DNA of 38,671 nt from Acidimicrobiia bacterium (lineage in GTDB: Bacteria > Actinomycetota > Acidimicrobiia > Spongiisociales > JAHEDJ01), in the NCBI GenBank assembly GCA_035471805.1, contig DATIPS010000001.1, positions 1 to 38,671 of the forward strand, written 5' to 3'. Numbering within the stretch: position 1 is the first letter of the stretch; the number at the start of each line of letters is the position of its first letter. Below the pieces are notes generated by a model. The model saw only the letters and a program-made list of their open reading frames with translations, was not told the origin of the DNA and ran no database searches. Of the stretch, positions 8,488 through 17,049 are shown one piece after another. A program made the position numbers and the translations under genes.

Positions 8488-9104
8488 GGGTGGCCGAATT
8501 CACCGCCAAAGACGTACAACAGCTCCGGCAGCAAGCCGGAGTGGGGATGATGGATGCCAAGAAGGCGCTGACGGAGACCGCAGGTGATCTCGAGGCAGCC
8601 TTCGACCTCCTGCGCGAACGAGGCCTCGCTGCCGCGGCCAAGCGTGCTGATCGTGAAGCATCCGAAGGGGCCGTTGGGTCGTACATTCACCTCCAGGACG
8701 ATCGCCCGATCTCCGGCGTGCTCGTCGAGCTTTCGTCGGAGACCGACTTCGTCGCAAAGACCCCCGAGTTCCTCGGTGCCGCCAAGGACATCGCGATGCA
8801 TGTCGCCTGGGGCAAGCCCTCGTGGACGACACGGGACGAGGTACCGGAAGAGTTGATCGCCAAGGAAGCAGAGATGATCTCGAAGCAAGCCGAAAACGAA
8901 GGCAAGCCCGAGCACATCATCCCGAAGATCGTTGAAGGGCGCCTCGAGTCTTTCTACAAGGATCACGTTCTCTACGACCAGACCTTCGCCAACCCGGCGA
9001 AGTTCGAGGGAACGATTGGCGAGATGGTCGGTCAATTGGCTGCCAAGATGGGAGAGAACATTTCCATCCGCCGTTTCGCACGGCTGACCATCGGAGAAGG
9101 TTGA
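8484..9104 (+). CDS. tsf: Translation elongation factor Ts
   Basis: EF-Ts, 206 aa, is the nucleotide exchange factor that regenerates EF-Tu-GTP. It shows the N-terminal UBA-like domain ([19 protein letters not shown]) and the EF-Tu contact [10 protein letters not shown] at about residues 87-96. The length matches the short form with one core subdomain that is common outside the enterobacteria, so it is not truncated. The ATG at 8484 overlaps the rpsB stop; a GTG two codons downstream (8490) is an equally possible start, since GAGGAATGAGG lies directly before it. Confidence 0.96.
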   Translation: MRVAEFTAKDVQQLRQQAGVGMMDAKKALTETAGDLEAAFDLLRERGLAAAAKRADREASEGAVGSYIHLQDDRPISGVLVELSSETDFVAKTPEFLGAAKDIAMHVAWGKPSWTTRDEVPEELIAKEAEMISKQAENEGKPEHIIPKIVEGRLESFYKDHVLYDQTFANPAKFEGTIGEMVGQLAAKMGENISIRRFARLTIGEG

Positions 9105-9105
9105 C

Positions 9106-9822
9106 ATGACCGACGGAGCGCCGCGGCGGGTCGTACTGAAGCTGTCGGGTGAAGCCTTCGCAGATCCCGCTATCGGATACGGAATAGACCCCGCCACGGT
9201 GCGCCGCGTCGCCGCCGAGATCTCGGAGGCCAAGTCGACCGGAACCGAAATCGCAGTCGTTGTAGGTGGCGGCAACATCTTCCGCGGCGTATCCAAAGCC
9301 GCTGAAGGGATGGACCCCGCCAGCGCCGACTACATGGGCATGCTGGCGACGGTCATCAACGCACTTGCTCTCCAGGACGCCCTGGAGAAGGCGGGTGTGC
9401 CCACCCGTGTACAGAGTGCAATCAGCATGCGCCAACTGAGTGAGCCCTACATCCGGCTCCGTGCGATCAGGCACCTCGAGAAGGGCCGGATCGTGGTATT
9501 CGCGGCCGGAACCGGCAATCCGTTCTTCACGACCGACACGACGGCGGCGTTGCGTGCGGTGGAAATCGGCGCCGAGGTCGTCATGAAGGCCACGAACGTC
9601 GACGGGGTCTACGACGCCGATCCGACCAATAATCCGGATGCCGTCCTGCTCGATGAGGTCACCTACATGCGGGTGATCGCCGAGGATCTCAATGTGATGG
9701 ACTCGACTGCGATTACCATGTGTAAGGATCACAACTTACCAATCACGGTGTTCAACATTTCCAGGCCGGGAAACATCGTGAGGGCGGTCCGGGGAGAACG
9801 TCTCGGAACGCTCGTTCATTGA
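9106..9822 (+). CDS. pyrH: UMP kinase
   Basis: The 238-aa enzyme phosphorylates UMP to UDP with ATP, in pyrimidine nucleotide synthesis. It belongs to the amino acid kinase fold: V-L-K-L-S-G-E-A-F near residue 10, [11 protein letters not shown] around 50-60, [11 protein letters not shown], the UMP-contacting [16 protein letters not shown] and D-G-V-Y-D-A-D-P. Bacterial PyrH is hexameric, inhibited by UTP and activated by GTP. It starts one base after the tsf stop and ends 9 bp before frr, so it belongs to the rpsB operon. Confidence 0.97.
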   Translation: MTDGAPRRVVLKLSGEAFADPAIGYGIDPATVRRVAAEISEAKSTGTEIAVVVGGGNIFRGVSKAAEGMDPASADYMGMLATVINALALQDALEKAGVPTRVQSAISMRQLSEPYIRLRAIRHLEKGRIVVFAAGTGNPFFTTDTTAALRAVEIGAEVVMKATNVDGVYDADPTNNPDAVLLDEVTYMRVIAEDLNVMDSTAITMCKDHNLPITVFNISRPGNIVRAVRGERLGTLVH

Positions 9823-9831
9823 GGAGGCGAA

Positions 9832-10383
9832 ATGATCCGGGAACTCCTGACCGACGCTGAGCGACGGATGGATCAGGCGGTCGAGCACACTCTTGGAGAG
9901 TTCGGGACTGTGCGGACCGGACGCGCGAATCCCGGGATCCTCCATCGGGTCATGGTCGACTACTACGGGGCTCCGACGCCTCTCCAGCAGCTCGCCTCCT
10001 TCTCAGTTCCCGAACCGCGCCTCCTTGTCCTCCAGCCCTTCGACAAGAGCTCGATGGTCAACATCGAGAGGGCAATCCAGGCCTCCGATCTCGGATTGAA
10101 CCCGTCGAACGACGGCAATGTGATCCGGCTTTCCTTTCCGGCGCTCACCGAAGAACGCAGGAGGGATCTGATCCGGGTTGTGAAGCAAATGGCAGAAGAG
10201 GGCCGGGTGGCCATTCGCCAGGTGCGCCGACACACCAAGGACGATCTCGAAGCTCTCGATGGTGAGGTCTCAGAGGATGAGATCCGGCGGGCCGAGAAGG
10301 ACCTTCAAGAGATCACCGATCAGCATACGAAGCGAATCGATGAGCTCATGGAGCACAAGGAGCAGGAGCTACTCGAAGTTTGA
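9832..10383 (+). CDS. frr: Ribosome recycling factor
   Basis: RRF, 183 aa, splits post-termination ribosomes together with EF-G. It shows the typical V-R-T-G-R-A-N-P segment near residues 26-33, Y-Y-G-A-P-T-P-L-Q-Q-L-A, N-D-G-N-V-I-R-L-S-F-P-A-L-T-E-E-R-R and the C-terminal coiled-coil helix with V-R-R-H-T-K-D-D-L. The length is normal. A GAGGAGG Shine-Dalgarno lies just upstream of the ATG at 9832. The stop overlaps the cdsA TTG start (TTGA). Confidence 0.97.
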   Translation: MIRELLTDAERRMDQAVEHTLGEFGTVRTGRANPGILHRVMVDYYGAPTPLQQLASFSVPEPRLLVLQPFDKSSMVNIERAIQASDLGLNPSNDGNVIRLSFPALTEERRRDLIRVVKQMAEEGRVAIRQVRRHTKDDLEALDGEVSEDEIRRAEKDLQEITDQHTKRIDELMEHKEQELLEV

Positions 10384-11525
10384 GCGAAGGTGACGACCCC
10401 GGTCGGTACGAAGAAGGCGGCGACGTCCTTCCTTTCCCGACGGACCGCGTACCCCGCGAGGATGAGTCCTCTGAGGAAACCGACGGTCTCGATTCTTTGA
10501 CGAACGGCTCATCTGCACTGGATGACTTCACCCACGAGGACTACGTCTCTGCAACGACTCGTGAATACCAGGGTCTGGCAGAGGCGATCTCCGAAGCCGA
10601 GCGACAGGATCACGAGATGGCCGCGGTGGCGGCCACGATGCCCGGCCTCGAGACGGGCCTCGTCGGTTTCGAAGACGTCACGGGCGAGGTTGAGCCGGTT
10701 GATCTGCCGGACGAGCCGCGCTCGGATCTTGCCAACCGGGTAATCACTGCAGTAGTGCTGCTGGTGGTAGTCGGCTCCGCCCTCTTCGCCGGCGGCGGCT
10801 GGCTGATGTTGCTGGTCGGTGCCTTGTCGATCATCGGCATCGTCGAGTTCTACACGGCGTTGCGCAGGGTCGGGTACGTCCCACTCTCCTTGTTCGGGCT
10901 CTTGGGCGCTATTGGAGCTCTGGTAGGGGCCTGGGTTTCCGGCCCCATTGCAGCCGCCGGATTCGCGGCGACGACCGCTGTGGCGATTCTGCTCTGGTAT
11001 TCACTCCTCGTGAGGCGTAATCCGCTCGACAACGCCGCTCTGACCATGCTGGGAGTGCTGTGGATCCCGGTCATGTTCTCGTTTGCCGCTCCGATTGCCC
11101 ATCACCCGAACCATCGACCGTTGATCCTCGCCGTGGTGATTGCCACCGGTGTGCTCGACATGGGGTCTTTCTTCATCGGCAAGAGGTGGGGTCGTCACAA
11201 GCTGGCACCCGAGCTGTCGCCGAACAAGACCATCGAGGGCCTGGTCGGCGGGATCGTCACGGGTGGCGTGGCGACAGTTCTGCTGACCTTCATCCCGTGG
11301 TTCGAACCCCTCGACTGGAAGGCCGGTTTCGGGCTGGCCGGCGTCGTCGCCGTGTTCGGCCCGCTGGGTGATCTGGCCGAGTCGCTCATCAAGCGGTCGG
11401 TGGGCATCAAGGACATGGGTTCGATACTGCCCGGCCACGGGGGAGTGCTCGATCGAGTGGACGCCTTCCTGTTCACGATCCCGGCTGCCTATTTCTTCTT
11501 CCGATTGGCCGGATTCCTGGCGTGA
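10380..11525 (+). CDS. cdsA: Phosphatidate cytidylyltransferase with an acidic N-terminal extension
   Basis: CdsA makes CDP-diacylglycerol from phosphatidate and CTP in the membrane, the branch point of phospholipid synthesis. The signature K-R-S-V-G-I-K-D-M-G-S and G-H-G-G-V-L-D-R-V-D at the C-terminus is intact. About eight hydrophobic segments fill residues 120-381. The first roughly 115 residues are hydrophilic and rich in Asp and Glu, with no recognisable domain; actinobacterial CdsA proteins often have such cytosolic extensions, so this is unusual only in degree. The start is TTG at 10380, overlapping the frr stop, with AGGAG about 12 nt upstream. A later start cannot be ruled out, but the acidic region has continuous coding character. 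The stop overlaps the dxr GTG. Confidence 0.93.
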   Translation: MSEGDDPGRYEEGGDVLPFPTDRVPREDESSEETDGLDSLTNGSSALDDFTHEDYVSATTREYQGLAEAISEAERQDHEMAAVAATMPGLETGLVGFEDVTGEVEPVDLPDEPRSDLANRVITAVVLLVVVGSALFAGGGWLMLLVGALSIIGIVEFYTALRRVGYVPLSLFGLLGAIGALVGAWVSGPIAAAGFAATTAVAILLWYSLLVRRNPLDNAALTMLGVLWIPVMFSFAAPIAHHPNHRPLILAVVIATGVLDMGSFFIGKRWGRHKLAPELSPNKTIEGLVGGIVTGGVATVLLTFIPWFEPLDWKAGFGLAGVVAVFGPLGDLAESLIKRSVGIKDMGSILPGHGGVLDRVDAFLFTIPAAYFFFRLAGFLA

Positions 11526-12667
11526 GTCGCCCCCTCGTCGTCCTTGGGGCCACCGGATCCATCGGTCGGCAGACACTCGACGTGGCTGCCCGTCTCGGAA
11601 TCGAAGTGCTGGCGCTCGCAGCCAGGCGAGGGTCGGCCGAGCTCGTCGACCTGGCCGCCGACTGGCCGGATGCTCTGATTGTCGCTACCGCGCCGACGGG
11701 AGAAGAGCGCCGGGAAATGGCCTCGTCCTTGGGAAGCCGTGCGCAGTTCGGGACTGACGTCATGGAAGGACTGGCCGCCACGCCCGACTCCACCGTTGTG
11801 AACGGGATTGTGGGCGCGGCCGGGTTGCGAGCATCCATAGCCACTCTCGACGCCGGCAATCGCCTGGCGCTCGCCAACAAGGAGAGCCTGGTGGCGGGAG
11901 GTCCGGTGATGCTGGCCTCGCTCACGCGGGGCGGTGGCACGTTACTTCCGGTCGACTCCGAGCACTCCGCCCTGTTCCAGTGTCTCGTGGGAGAAAGCGG
12001 CTCGGCGGTTCGGCGACTCATACTGACGGCTTCCGGCGGCCCGTTTCGGGGTTGGTCTGCCGGTGATCTCGACGGGGTTTCACCGCAGCGAGCGCTCGAT
12101 CATCCCACCTGGGCCATGGGCAAGCGGATAACGATCGACTCGGCCACTCTCTTCAACAAAGGACTGGAGGTAATAGAGGCTCACTATCTGTTCGACATTC
12201 CCTACGGCCAAATCGACGTCGTTGTGCACCCGCAGAGCATCGTGCATTCGATCGTGGAGTTCGTCGACGGGTCGCTGAAGGCCCACATCGGTGAGCCGGA
12301 CATGCGCGTGCCGATACAGTATGCGCTGACCTACCCGGACCGAGCCGCTGGTGCGCTGGACGAGTTCGACTTTGCCGGGCGATCGCTGACGTTTGAGCCC
12401 CCGGACCGCAAGACCTTCAGAGCCCTCGACCTGGCCTACGAGGCCGGCCGCATCGGACGGTCCGCTCCTGCGGTGCTCAATGCGGCCGACGAAGTGGCGG
12501 TCCATGCCTTTCTCGATGGGCGGCTCGGGTTCATGGGCATTCCGGAGGTCGTGGAACGCACGCTCAGTCGTGTGCCGGTGGTGGACCTGACGGATGTGGA
12601 CGACGTGATTGAGGTTGACCGTGAAGCGCGGGCGGTAGCCCACAGCCTGCTGGGTGGTGCGTGCTAA
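11522..12667 (+). CDS. dxr: 1-deoxy-D-xylulose 5-phosphate reductoisomerase
   Basis: Dxr (IspC), 381 aa, converts DXP to 2-C-methyl-D-erythritol 4-phosphate with NADPH, the first committed step of the MEP isoprenoid pathway and the fosmidomycin target. The NADPH fold begins with L-G-A-T-G-S-I-G (8-15). A-N-K-E-S-L is near 118-123 and the metal- and substrate-binding D-S-E-H-S-A-L-F-Q near 146-154. A-S-G-G-P-F-R and the flexible-loop H-P-T-W-A-M-G-K-R-I-T-I-D-S-A-T-L follow, then the C-terminal four-helix domain. The GTG start at 11522 overlaps the cdsA stop. It is followed by the site-2 protease and ispG, the same trio as in mycobacteria. Confidence 0.97.
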   Translation: MSRPLVVLGATGSIGRQTLDVAARLGIEVLALAARRGSAELVDLAADWPDALIVATAPTGEERREMASSLGSRAQFGTDVMEGLAATPDSTVVNGIVGAAGLRASIATLDAGNRLALANKESLVAGGPVMLASLTRGGGTLLPVDSEHSALFQCLVGESGSAVRRLILTASGGPFRGWSAGDLDGVSPQRALDHPTWAMGKRITIDSATLFNKGLEVIEAHYLFDIPYGQIDVVVHPQSIVHSIVEFVDGSLKAHIGEPDMRVPIQYALTYPDRAAGALDEFDFAGRSLTFEPPDRKTFRALDLAYEAGRIGRSAPAVLNAADEVAVHAFLDGRLGFMGIPEVVERTLSRVPVVDLTDVDDVIEVDREARAVAHSLLGGAC

Positions 12668-12694
12668 TGGAGCGCGGGTTTTCTCGGCAATACT

Positions 12695-12706
12695 GTGGCG
12701 CGCCAC
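12695..12706. promoter_or_regulatory. Perfect 12-bp palindrome in the dxr-rip1 gap
   Basis: GTGGCG-CGCCAC lies in the 97-bp gap before the site-2 protease. A -10-like TACTGT (12691-12696) overlaps its left end, so the palindrome would sit around a transcription start. No good -35 was found. It may be an operator or chance in GC-rich DNA. Confidence 0.25.
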
Positions 12707-12764
12707 GCGCAACAGCATTGCGGAGAAACAGGTTGTGCCGCAGCTCAGGTACCGTGGAGCTCGC

Positions 12765-13874
12765 ATGACCGGTGCCCTATCGATGCTGGCCGCGTTTGTG
12801 GTCTTCATTCTTGCCCATGAGGCGGGTCACTTCTTCGCGGCCAAAGCCCTCGGGATCAAGGTCAGCGAGTTCTTCGTGGGTTTTGGACCGCGCATCTGGT
12901 CGATCCAGAGGGGCGAGACCGAGTACGGCCTGAAGGCCATTCCGGCGGGCGGCTACGTTCGCATCGTCGGTATGAGCGTTCTCGAGGAGGTCGACCCTGA
13001 AGACATCGGTCGCACCTACCGGGAGAAGCCCTTCTGGCAGAAGAGCGTCGTGGTGCTGTCGGGCATCGCCGCCAACTTCGCCATCGCCTATCTGATCTTC
13101 GCCGGTTTGTTTGCCGTCAACGGAATGGTCGAGATCCAACCCATCGTCGATGAGGTGAGGGCCGAGATGGATGGAACCGATCAGATCGCGCCGGCAGCTC
13201 TTATCGGATTGAAGTCGGGCGATGAGTTCCTGTCGGTTGCGGGTGAGGCCACCGAAACGTGGCCGGAAGTCCAGTCCGCCATCGCCGCTCACCCGGGCGA
13301 AGAGGTCGAGATCGTCATCAGTCGGGGCGGCCAACGGCGAACCTTGACGGCGACGCTCGCATCGGTGGATACGGGCGGTTCCGAACCATCCGGATATCTC
13401 GGTGTTGCTCCCGTCATCGAACGAGTCGACGTCGGATTCTTCTCGGCGGCCGGCATCGCCGGCCGGGAAGTCGTCGAGATCACCGGGGAGGCATACAAGA
13501 CCCTCTGGAACGTATTCAAACCGTCGTCGCTGGCTCAACTCGTCAAAGGAATCTTCGGTGCGCCCGTACCCGACGAGATCCGTCCGGTGAGCCTGATCGG
13601 TATCGCCCAGGTGGGTTCGCAGTCCGACGTCATCGGTGTCGGTACGTTGATCGCCTTCCTGGGTGTCTTCAACATCATCCTCGGGGCGTTCAACGTTCTT
13701 CCACTGCTTCCGCTCGACGGAGGGCACTTCGCAGTCGCCCTGTACGAGAAGATCACGAAAAAGCGGGCCGATATTCAGAAGCTGGTGCCGATTGCCGCCA
13801 CCGTGATCCTTCTGATGGTGTTCATCGGATTCGTGAGCATCCTGCTCGACATCGTTCAGCCGATCCAGTTCTGA
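12765..13874 (+). CDS. rip1: Site-2 intramembrane zinc metalloprotease (Rip1/RseP family)
   Basis: The 369-aa polytopic membrane protease has the zinc-binding H-E-x-x-H motif at residues 18-22 (A-H18-E19-A-G-H22-F-F) in the first helix and the third ligand in N-V-L-P-L-L-P-L-D-G-G-H near residue 317. A PDZ domain lies between (about 125-215, with G-L-K-S-G-D-E-F-L-S-V). The family cuts membrane-bound anti-sigma factors and other single-pass proteins; Rip1 of mycobacteria does this for several sigma regulators. ATG at 12765 is chosen because it gives the family's short N-terminus; the frame upstream runs through the intergenic gap. The stop overlaps the ispG ATG (TGATG). Confidence 0.95.
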   Translation: MTGALSMLAAFVVFILAHEAGHFFAAKALGIKVSEFFVGFGPRIWSIQRGETEYGLKAIPAGGYVRIVGMSVLEEVDPEDIGRTYREKPFWQKSVVVLSGIAANFAIAYLIFAGLFAVNGMVEIQPIVDEVRAEMDGTDQIAPAALIGLKSGDEFLSVAGEATETWPEVQSAIAAHPGEEVEIVISRGGQRRTLTATLASVDTGGSEPSGYLGVAPVIERVDVGFFSAAGIAGREVVEITGEAYKTLWNVFKPSSLAQLVKGIFGAPVPDEIRPVSLIGIAQVGSQSDVIGVGTLIAFLGVFNIILGAFNVLPLLPLDGGHFAVALYEKITKKRADIQKLVPIAATVILLMVFIGFVSILLDIVQPIQF

Positions 13875-15082
13875 TGGTCGACCGCCGTAACACCCGCCGC
13901 ATTCATGTCGGATCGGTCCCGGTCGGTGGCGGTGCAGAGGTCACTGTTCAATCGATGACTACGACCAAGACCGCCGATGTCGACGGAACCCTCGCACAGG
14001 TGTATGCGCTTACGGGTGCCGGAGCCGACATCGTCCGCATAACCTGCAACGACGTAGCCGCCGCGCAGGGACTCGCCGAGATTGTTCCCCGGTCACCAGT
14101 GCCGATCGTGGCCGACATCCACTTCCAGTACAAGCTTGCACTCGCCGCTCTCGAAGCCGGTGTGCACGCTCTGCGACTGAATCCCGGGAACATACGCAAC
14201 GAAGCCCACATCAAAGAGGTCGCGCGCGCGGCAGGGGAGCGTGGTGTCCCGATTCGAATCGGCGTCAACGGCGGTTCGCTGGACAAGGACCTCCTCGCCA
14301 AGTACGGATCGGCCGTGCCGGAGGCGCTGGTCGAGTCCGCCCAGACCGAGATCCGGTACCTGGAGGACGTCGGTTTTCACGACATCAAGATTTCTGTCAA
14401 ACACTCTCACGTGCCGACGATGGTCGAGTCGTACCGCCTCCTCAGTGAAAGGGTCGAATACCCGCTCCATCTCGGTGTCACGGAGGCCGGGCCTCCACCG
14501 GGCGGTCTGATCAAGTCGGTCGCCGGCATCGCGACACTTCTACTCGAAGGCATCGGCGACACCATCCGGTTCTCGCTCACAGCCGACCCGGTCGAAGAGG
14601 CCAAGGCCGGCCGGCAGTTACTCGAATACCTCGGGCTGCGCGAGAGGGCCGGCCTGGACCTCATCGCCTGCCCGTCCTGCGGCCGGGCGGAGGTCGACGT
14701 GATCGAGGTAGCCGGTGAGGCGCAGAGGCGCCTCGAAGAAGCCAACCTGCCGATCCAGGTGGCCGTGATGGGGTGCGTGGTGAACGGCCCCGGGGAGGCA
14801 AGAGAGGCCGACATCGGAATCGCGGCCGGTCGCGGGAAAGGCCACCTCTTCATCAAGGGCCAGGTGGTGCGGGTAGTTCCCGAGGCAGAAATGGTGGATG
14901 CGCTGCTCGACGAGGCTCAGAAATTGCTGGATGAGGGCGTGGAAGCGCGCCTGGCGGCCGCCGACGGAATCGCCGGGCAACTCGCCGCGGAGGCTGCGGA
15001 GGAGCTGCTCCAGATGCAGGGTGATGCGAACAACGCACAAAGCCGCCGGGCCCGAGTCGCGGAGATCGCCAAGTCTGATTAG
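13874..15082 (+). CDS. ispG: 4-hydroxy-3-methylbut-2-enyl diphosphate synthase (GcpE)
   Basis: IspG, 402 aa, reductively opens methylerythritol cyclodiphosphate to HMBPP, the penultimate MEP step, with a [4Fe-4S] cluster. The cluster ligands are Cys266 and Cys269 (C-P-S-C-G-R) and Cys301 (M-G-C-V-V-N-G-P-G-E-A), and the fourth ligand Glu is within that last motif. The TIM barrel begins V-G-G-G-A-E-V-T-V-Q-S-M-T and contains D-I-H-F-Q-Y and R-L-N-P-G-N-I. About 35 residues beyond the usual end form an Ala/Glu-rich helix, which looks like a lineage-specific tail. The ATG overlaps the protease stop by one base. It closes the rpsB-ispG run; the next gene is 128 bp away. Confidence 0.97.
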   Translation: MVDRRNTRRIHVGSVPVGGGAEVTVQSMTTTKTADVDGTLAQVYALTGAGADIVRITCNDVAAAQGLAEIVPRSPVPIVADIHFQYKLALAALEAGVHALRLNPGNIRNEAHIKEVARAAGERGVPIRIGVNGGSLDKDLLAKYGSAVPEALVESAQTEIRYLEDVGFHDIKISVKHSHVPTMVESYRLLSERVEYPLHLGVTEAGPPPGGLIKSVAGIATLLLEGIGDTIRFSLTADPVEEAKAGRQLLEYLGLRERAGLDLIACPSCGRAEVDVIEVAGEAQRRLEEANLPIQVAVMGCVVNGPGEAREADIGIAAGRGKGHLFIKGQVVRVVPEAEMVDALLDEAQKLLDEGVEARLAAADGIAGQLAAEAAEELLQMQGDANNAQSRRARVAEIAKSD

Positions 15083-15150
15083 CCGGTTGGCAGGATCCGG
15101 TCTCTGCAAATACGAAGACCCACCGCGAAACACGAAAGCGCCGGCCCCTC

Positions 15151-15184
15151 TTGTTCATTACTCTGCTGCCGAGCTGACTAACCT
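15151..15184 (+). promoter_or_regulatory. Candidate proS promoter
   Basis: TTGTTC (15151-15156) could be a -35, with GACTAA/TAACCT around 15176-15184 as the -10; the spacing (19-22 bp) is longer than ideal. The gap shows no T-box signature (no AGGGTGGNACCGCG-like antiterminator), so tRNA-sensing control is not indicated. Confidence 0.3.
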
Positions 15185-15210
15185 CCCCGTTTCCCCTACT
15201 CGAGAGATCC

Positions 15211-16914
15211 ATGCGCTGGTCGCAAGCCTTCATTCCCACCCTCCGTGATGATCCCGCCGACGCCGAAGCCATCAGCCACCGGCTACTGGTGCGAGGCGGT
15301 TACGTCCGCCAGTTGATGGCCGGCGCCTATTCGCAGCTGCCGCTGATGATTCGCGTCCGTTCCAAGGTGGCGACGGTTATCCGCGAAGAGATGGACCGCA
15401 TCGGTGGTCAAGAGTTCCTGTTGCCCGCCCTTCACCCGGCCGAGGTCTGGCAGAAGAGCGGGCGCTGGGAGATCATGGGCGACGAGATGTTCCGCCTGCG
15501 CGACCGAAAGGATGTCGACCTGGCGCTCGGGATGACCCATGAGGAGATCTTCGGGACGCTGTCGCTCGAACTTCGCAGCTATCGGGATCTGCCGCAGTTC
15601 TGGTATCAGATTCAGACAAAGTTTCGGGATGAACCCCGCCCCAAGGGAGGCGTCCTTCGCACCCGTGAGTTCACGATGAAGGACTCATACTCGTTCGACA
15701 TCGATCCTGCTGGTCTGGACGCGTCTTTCCAGCGCCATTACGAGGCATACGAACGGATCTTTGCGAGGTTGGGCCTCGACGCGGTTCCGGTAGAGGCGTC
15801 ATCCGGGGCCATGGGCGGGAGCGATTCGATCGAGTTCATGGTCCGCAGCGACTCAGGTGAGGACGACGTGGTCTTCTGTCGTTCGTGTGGCTACGCGGCC
15901 AACATGGAGAGGGCCACCTCCCGGGTCGACGACGTCGATGACGGTCTGGAGCATCGCGAAATCGAGAAGTTCGCAACGCCCGGCGTCCGGACGATTGACG
16001 ATCTGGCTGCGTTCGAAGGCGGAGCACCGGGAGATCATCAGATCAAGACGCTCGTCTACATCCTCGAGGGAGAGCCGAGTCTGGTCTTGTTGCGCGGTGA
16101 CCATCCTCTCGTTGAGCAGAAACTCCAGGATGGAACCGGTGCAGTCGAGTTTCGGCCGGCCCACCCCGAGGAGATACGAGCAGCCCTCGGCGCCGATCCG
16201 GGCAGCCTCGGGGCGGTGGGTGTCGAGCACCTTCCGATCATCGCCGACCGGGCTCTGGCCGGTAGGTACAACATGGTCACCGGTGCCAACGATGATGACT
16301 TTCATTTCCGTGGCGTGAGCGTTGAACGGGATATCGAGGTTTCACAGTGGATGGATCTTCGAGAGATCTCCGACGGGGAGGCCTGTTTCACCTGCGGTTC
16401 GTCGCTCGAGGTCTTCAAGGCGATCGAGGTCGGGCACATCTTCAAACTGGGAACCAAGTATGCCGACGCCTTCGGTATCAGCGTCCTGGATGAGGCCGGC
16501 GAGGCTCAGACCGTGATCATGGGTTCCTACGGCATCGGCCTCGAGCGGAACATCGCCGCGGTGGTGGAGACTCATCACGACGAGAAGGGGATCGTGTGGC
16601 CTGTGGCTATCGCTCCCTACGCCGTTGCGATAACCGTGCTTCGTACCGACGTCCCCGGATCGCTGGAGGCCGGTGAGCGGCTCTACGATCAATGCTGGGC
16701 TGCGGGCCTGGAAACGATTCTCGACGATCGAGACGACCGTCCGGGTGTGAAGTTCGCCGACGCCGAGTTGGTCGGTGTTCCCTTTCGGGTCACCGTTGGT
16801 CCGCGCGGGCTCGAGAAAGGCATTGTCGAAGTCCAGGATCGGGCGAGCGGAACCACCGAAGAGGTCGCTCTCGAGGACGCCGTGGCTCATCTGAGCGCGC
16901 TGATCCGGGGGTAG
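15211..16914 (+). CDS. proS: Prolyl-tRNA synthetase (bacterial type, with editing domain)
   Basis: ProRS, 567 aa, charges tRNA-Pro. It is the long bacterial form: class II motif 1 near L-P-A-L-H-P-A-E-V-W, motif 2 as F-R-D-E-P-R-P-K-G-G-V-L-R-T-R-E-F, and motif 3 as G-S-Y-G-I-G-L-E-R near residue 430-445. A YbaK-like INS editing domain, which removes misacylated alanine, lies between motifs 2 and 3 (about 225-390). The C-terminal anticodon-binding domain covers about 465-567. The zinc-finger-like C-R-S-C-G and C-F-T-C-G pairs flank the editing domain. ATG 15211 is preceded by GAGAGA and matches the normal N-terminus. Confidence 0.96.
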   Translation: MRWSQAFIPTLRDDPADAEAISHRLLVRGGYVRQLMAGAYSQLPLMIRVRSKVATVIREEMDRIGGQEFLLPALHPAEVWQKSGRWEIMGDEMFRLRDRKDVDLALGMTHEEIFGTLSLELRSYRDLPQFWYQIQTKFRDEPRPKGGVLRTREFTMKDSYSFDIDPAGLDASFQRHYEAYERIFARLGLDAVPVEASSGAMGGSDSIEFMVRSDSGEDDVVFCRSCGYAANMERATSRVDDVDDGLEHREIEKFATPGVRTIDDLAAFEGGAPGDHQIKTLVYILEGEPSLVLLRGDHPLVEQKLQDGTGAVEFRPAHPEEIRAALGADPGSLGAVGVEHLPIIADRALAGRYNMVTGANDDDFHFRGVSVERDIEVSQWMDLREISDGEACFTCGSSLEVFKAIEVGHIFKLGTKYADAFGISVLDEAGEAQTVIMGSYGIGLERNIAAVVETHHDEKGIVWPVAIAPYAVAITVLRTDVPGSLEAGERLYDQCWAAGLETILDDRDDRPGVKFADAELVGVPFRVTVGPRGLEKGIVEVQDRASGTTEEVALEDAVAHLSALIRG

Positions 16915-16971
16915 AGCCGGATCATCTTTGACGGCCGGCGGCGGGGCGCCGGGCGCTTTCACCCGTGGGGT

Positions 16972-16977
16972 TATACT
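16972..16977 (+). promoter_or_regulatory. -10 box of the rimP-nusA-infB operon
   Basis: GGTTATACTTGT contains TATACT at 16972-16977, close to the consensus. No good -35 is visible at 17 bp. The start of transcription would be near 16984, giving a leader of about 65 nt that contains the hairpin at 17004-17029. Confidence 0.5.
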
Positions 16978-17003
16978 TGTGGGGACAAATGAGGACGCTA
17001 CGC

Positions 17004-17036
17004 GGAAGTGGGCGGCCGTGCCCGCTTTCTTTGTGT
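17004..17036 (+). terminator. Attenuator-like hairpin in the rimP-nusA-infB leader
   Basis: GGAAGTGGGC (17004-17013) pairs with GCCCGCTTTC (17020-17029): ten base pairs including two G-U pairs, with a 6-nt loop, followed by the T-rich TTTGTGTG. It lies between the promoter and the first gene of an operon that includes nusA, a termination factor that in Escherichia coli controls its own operon. The T run is interrupted by G, so termination would be partial. Confidence 0.45.
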
Positions 17037-17049
17037 GGAGAAAAACAGG

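Noticed and set aside
15083-15210. Possible T-box riboswitch before proS
   Set aside because: No T-box or stem I motifs are present and the gap is short.
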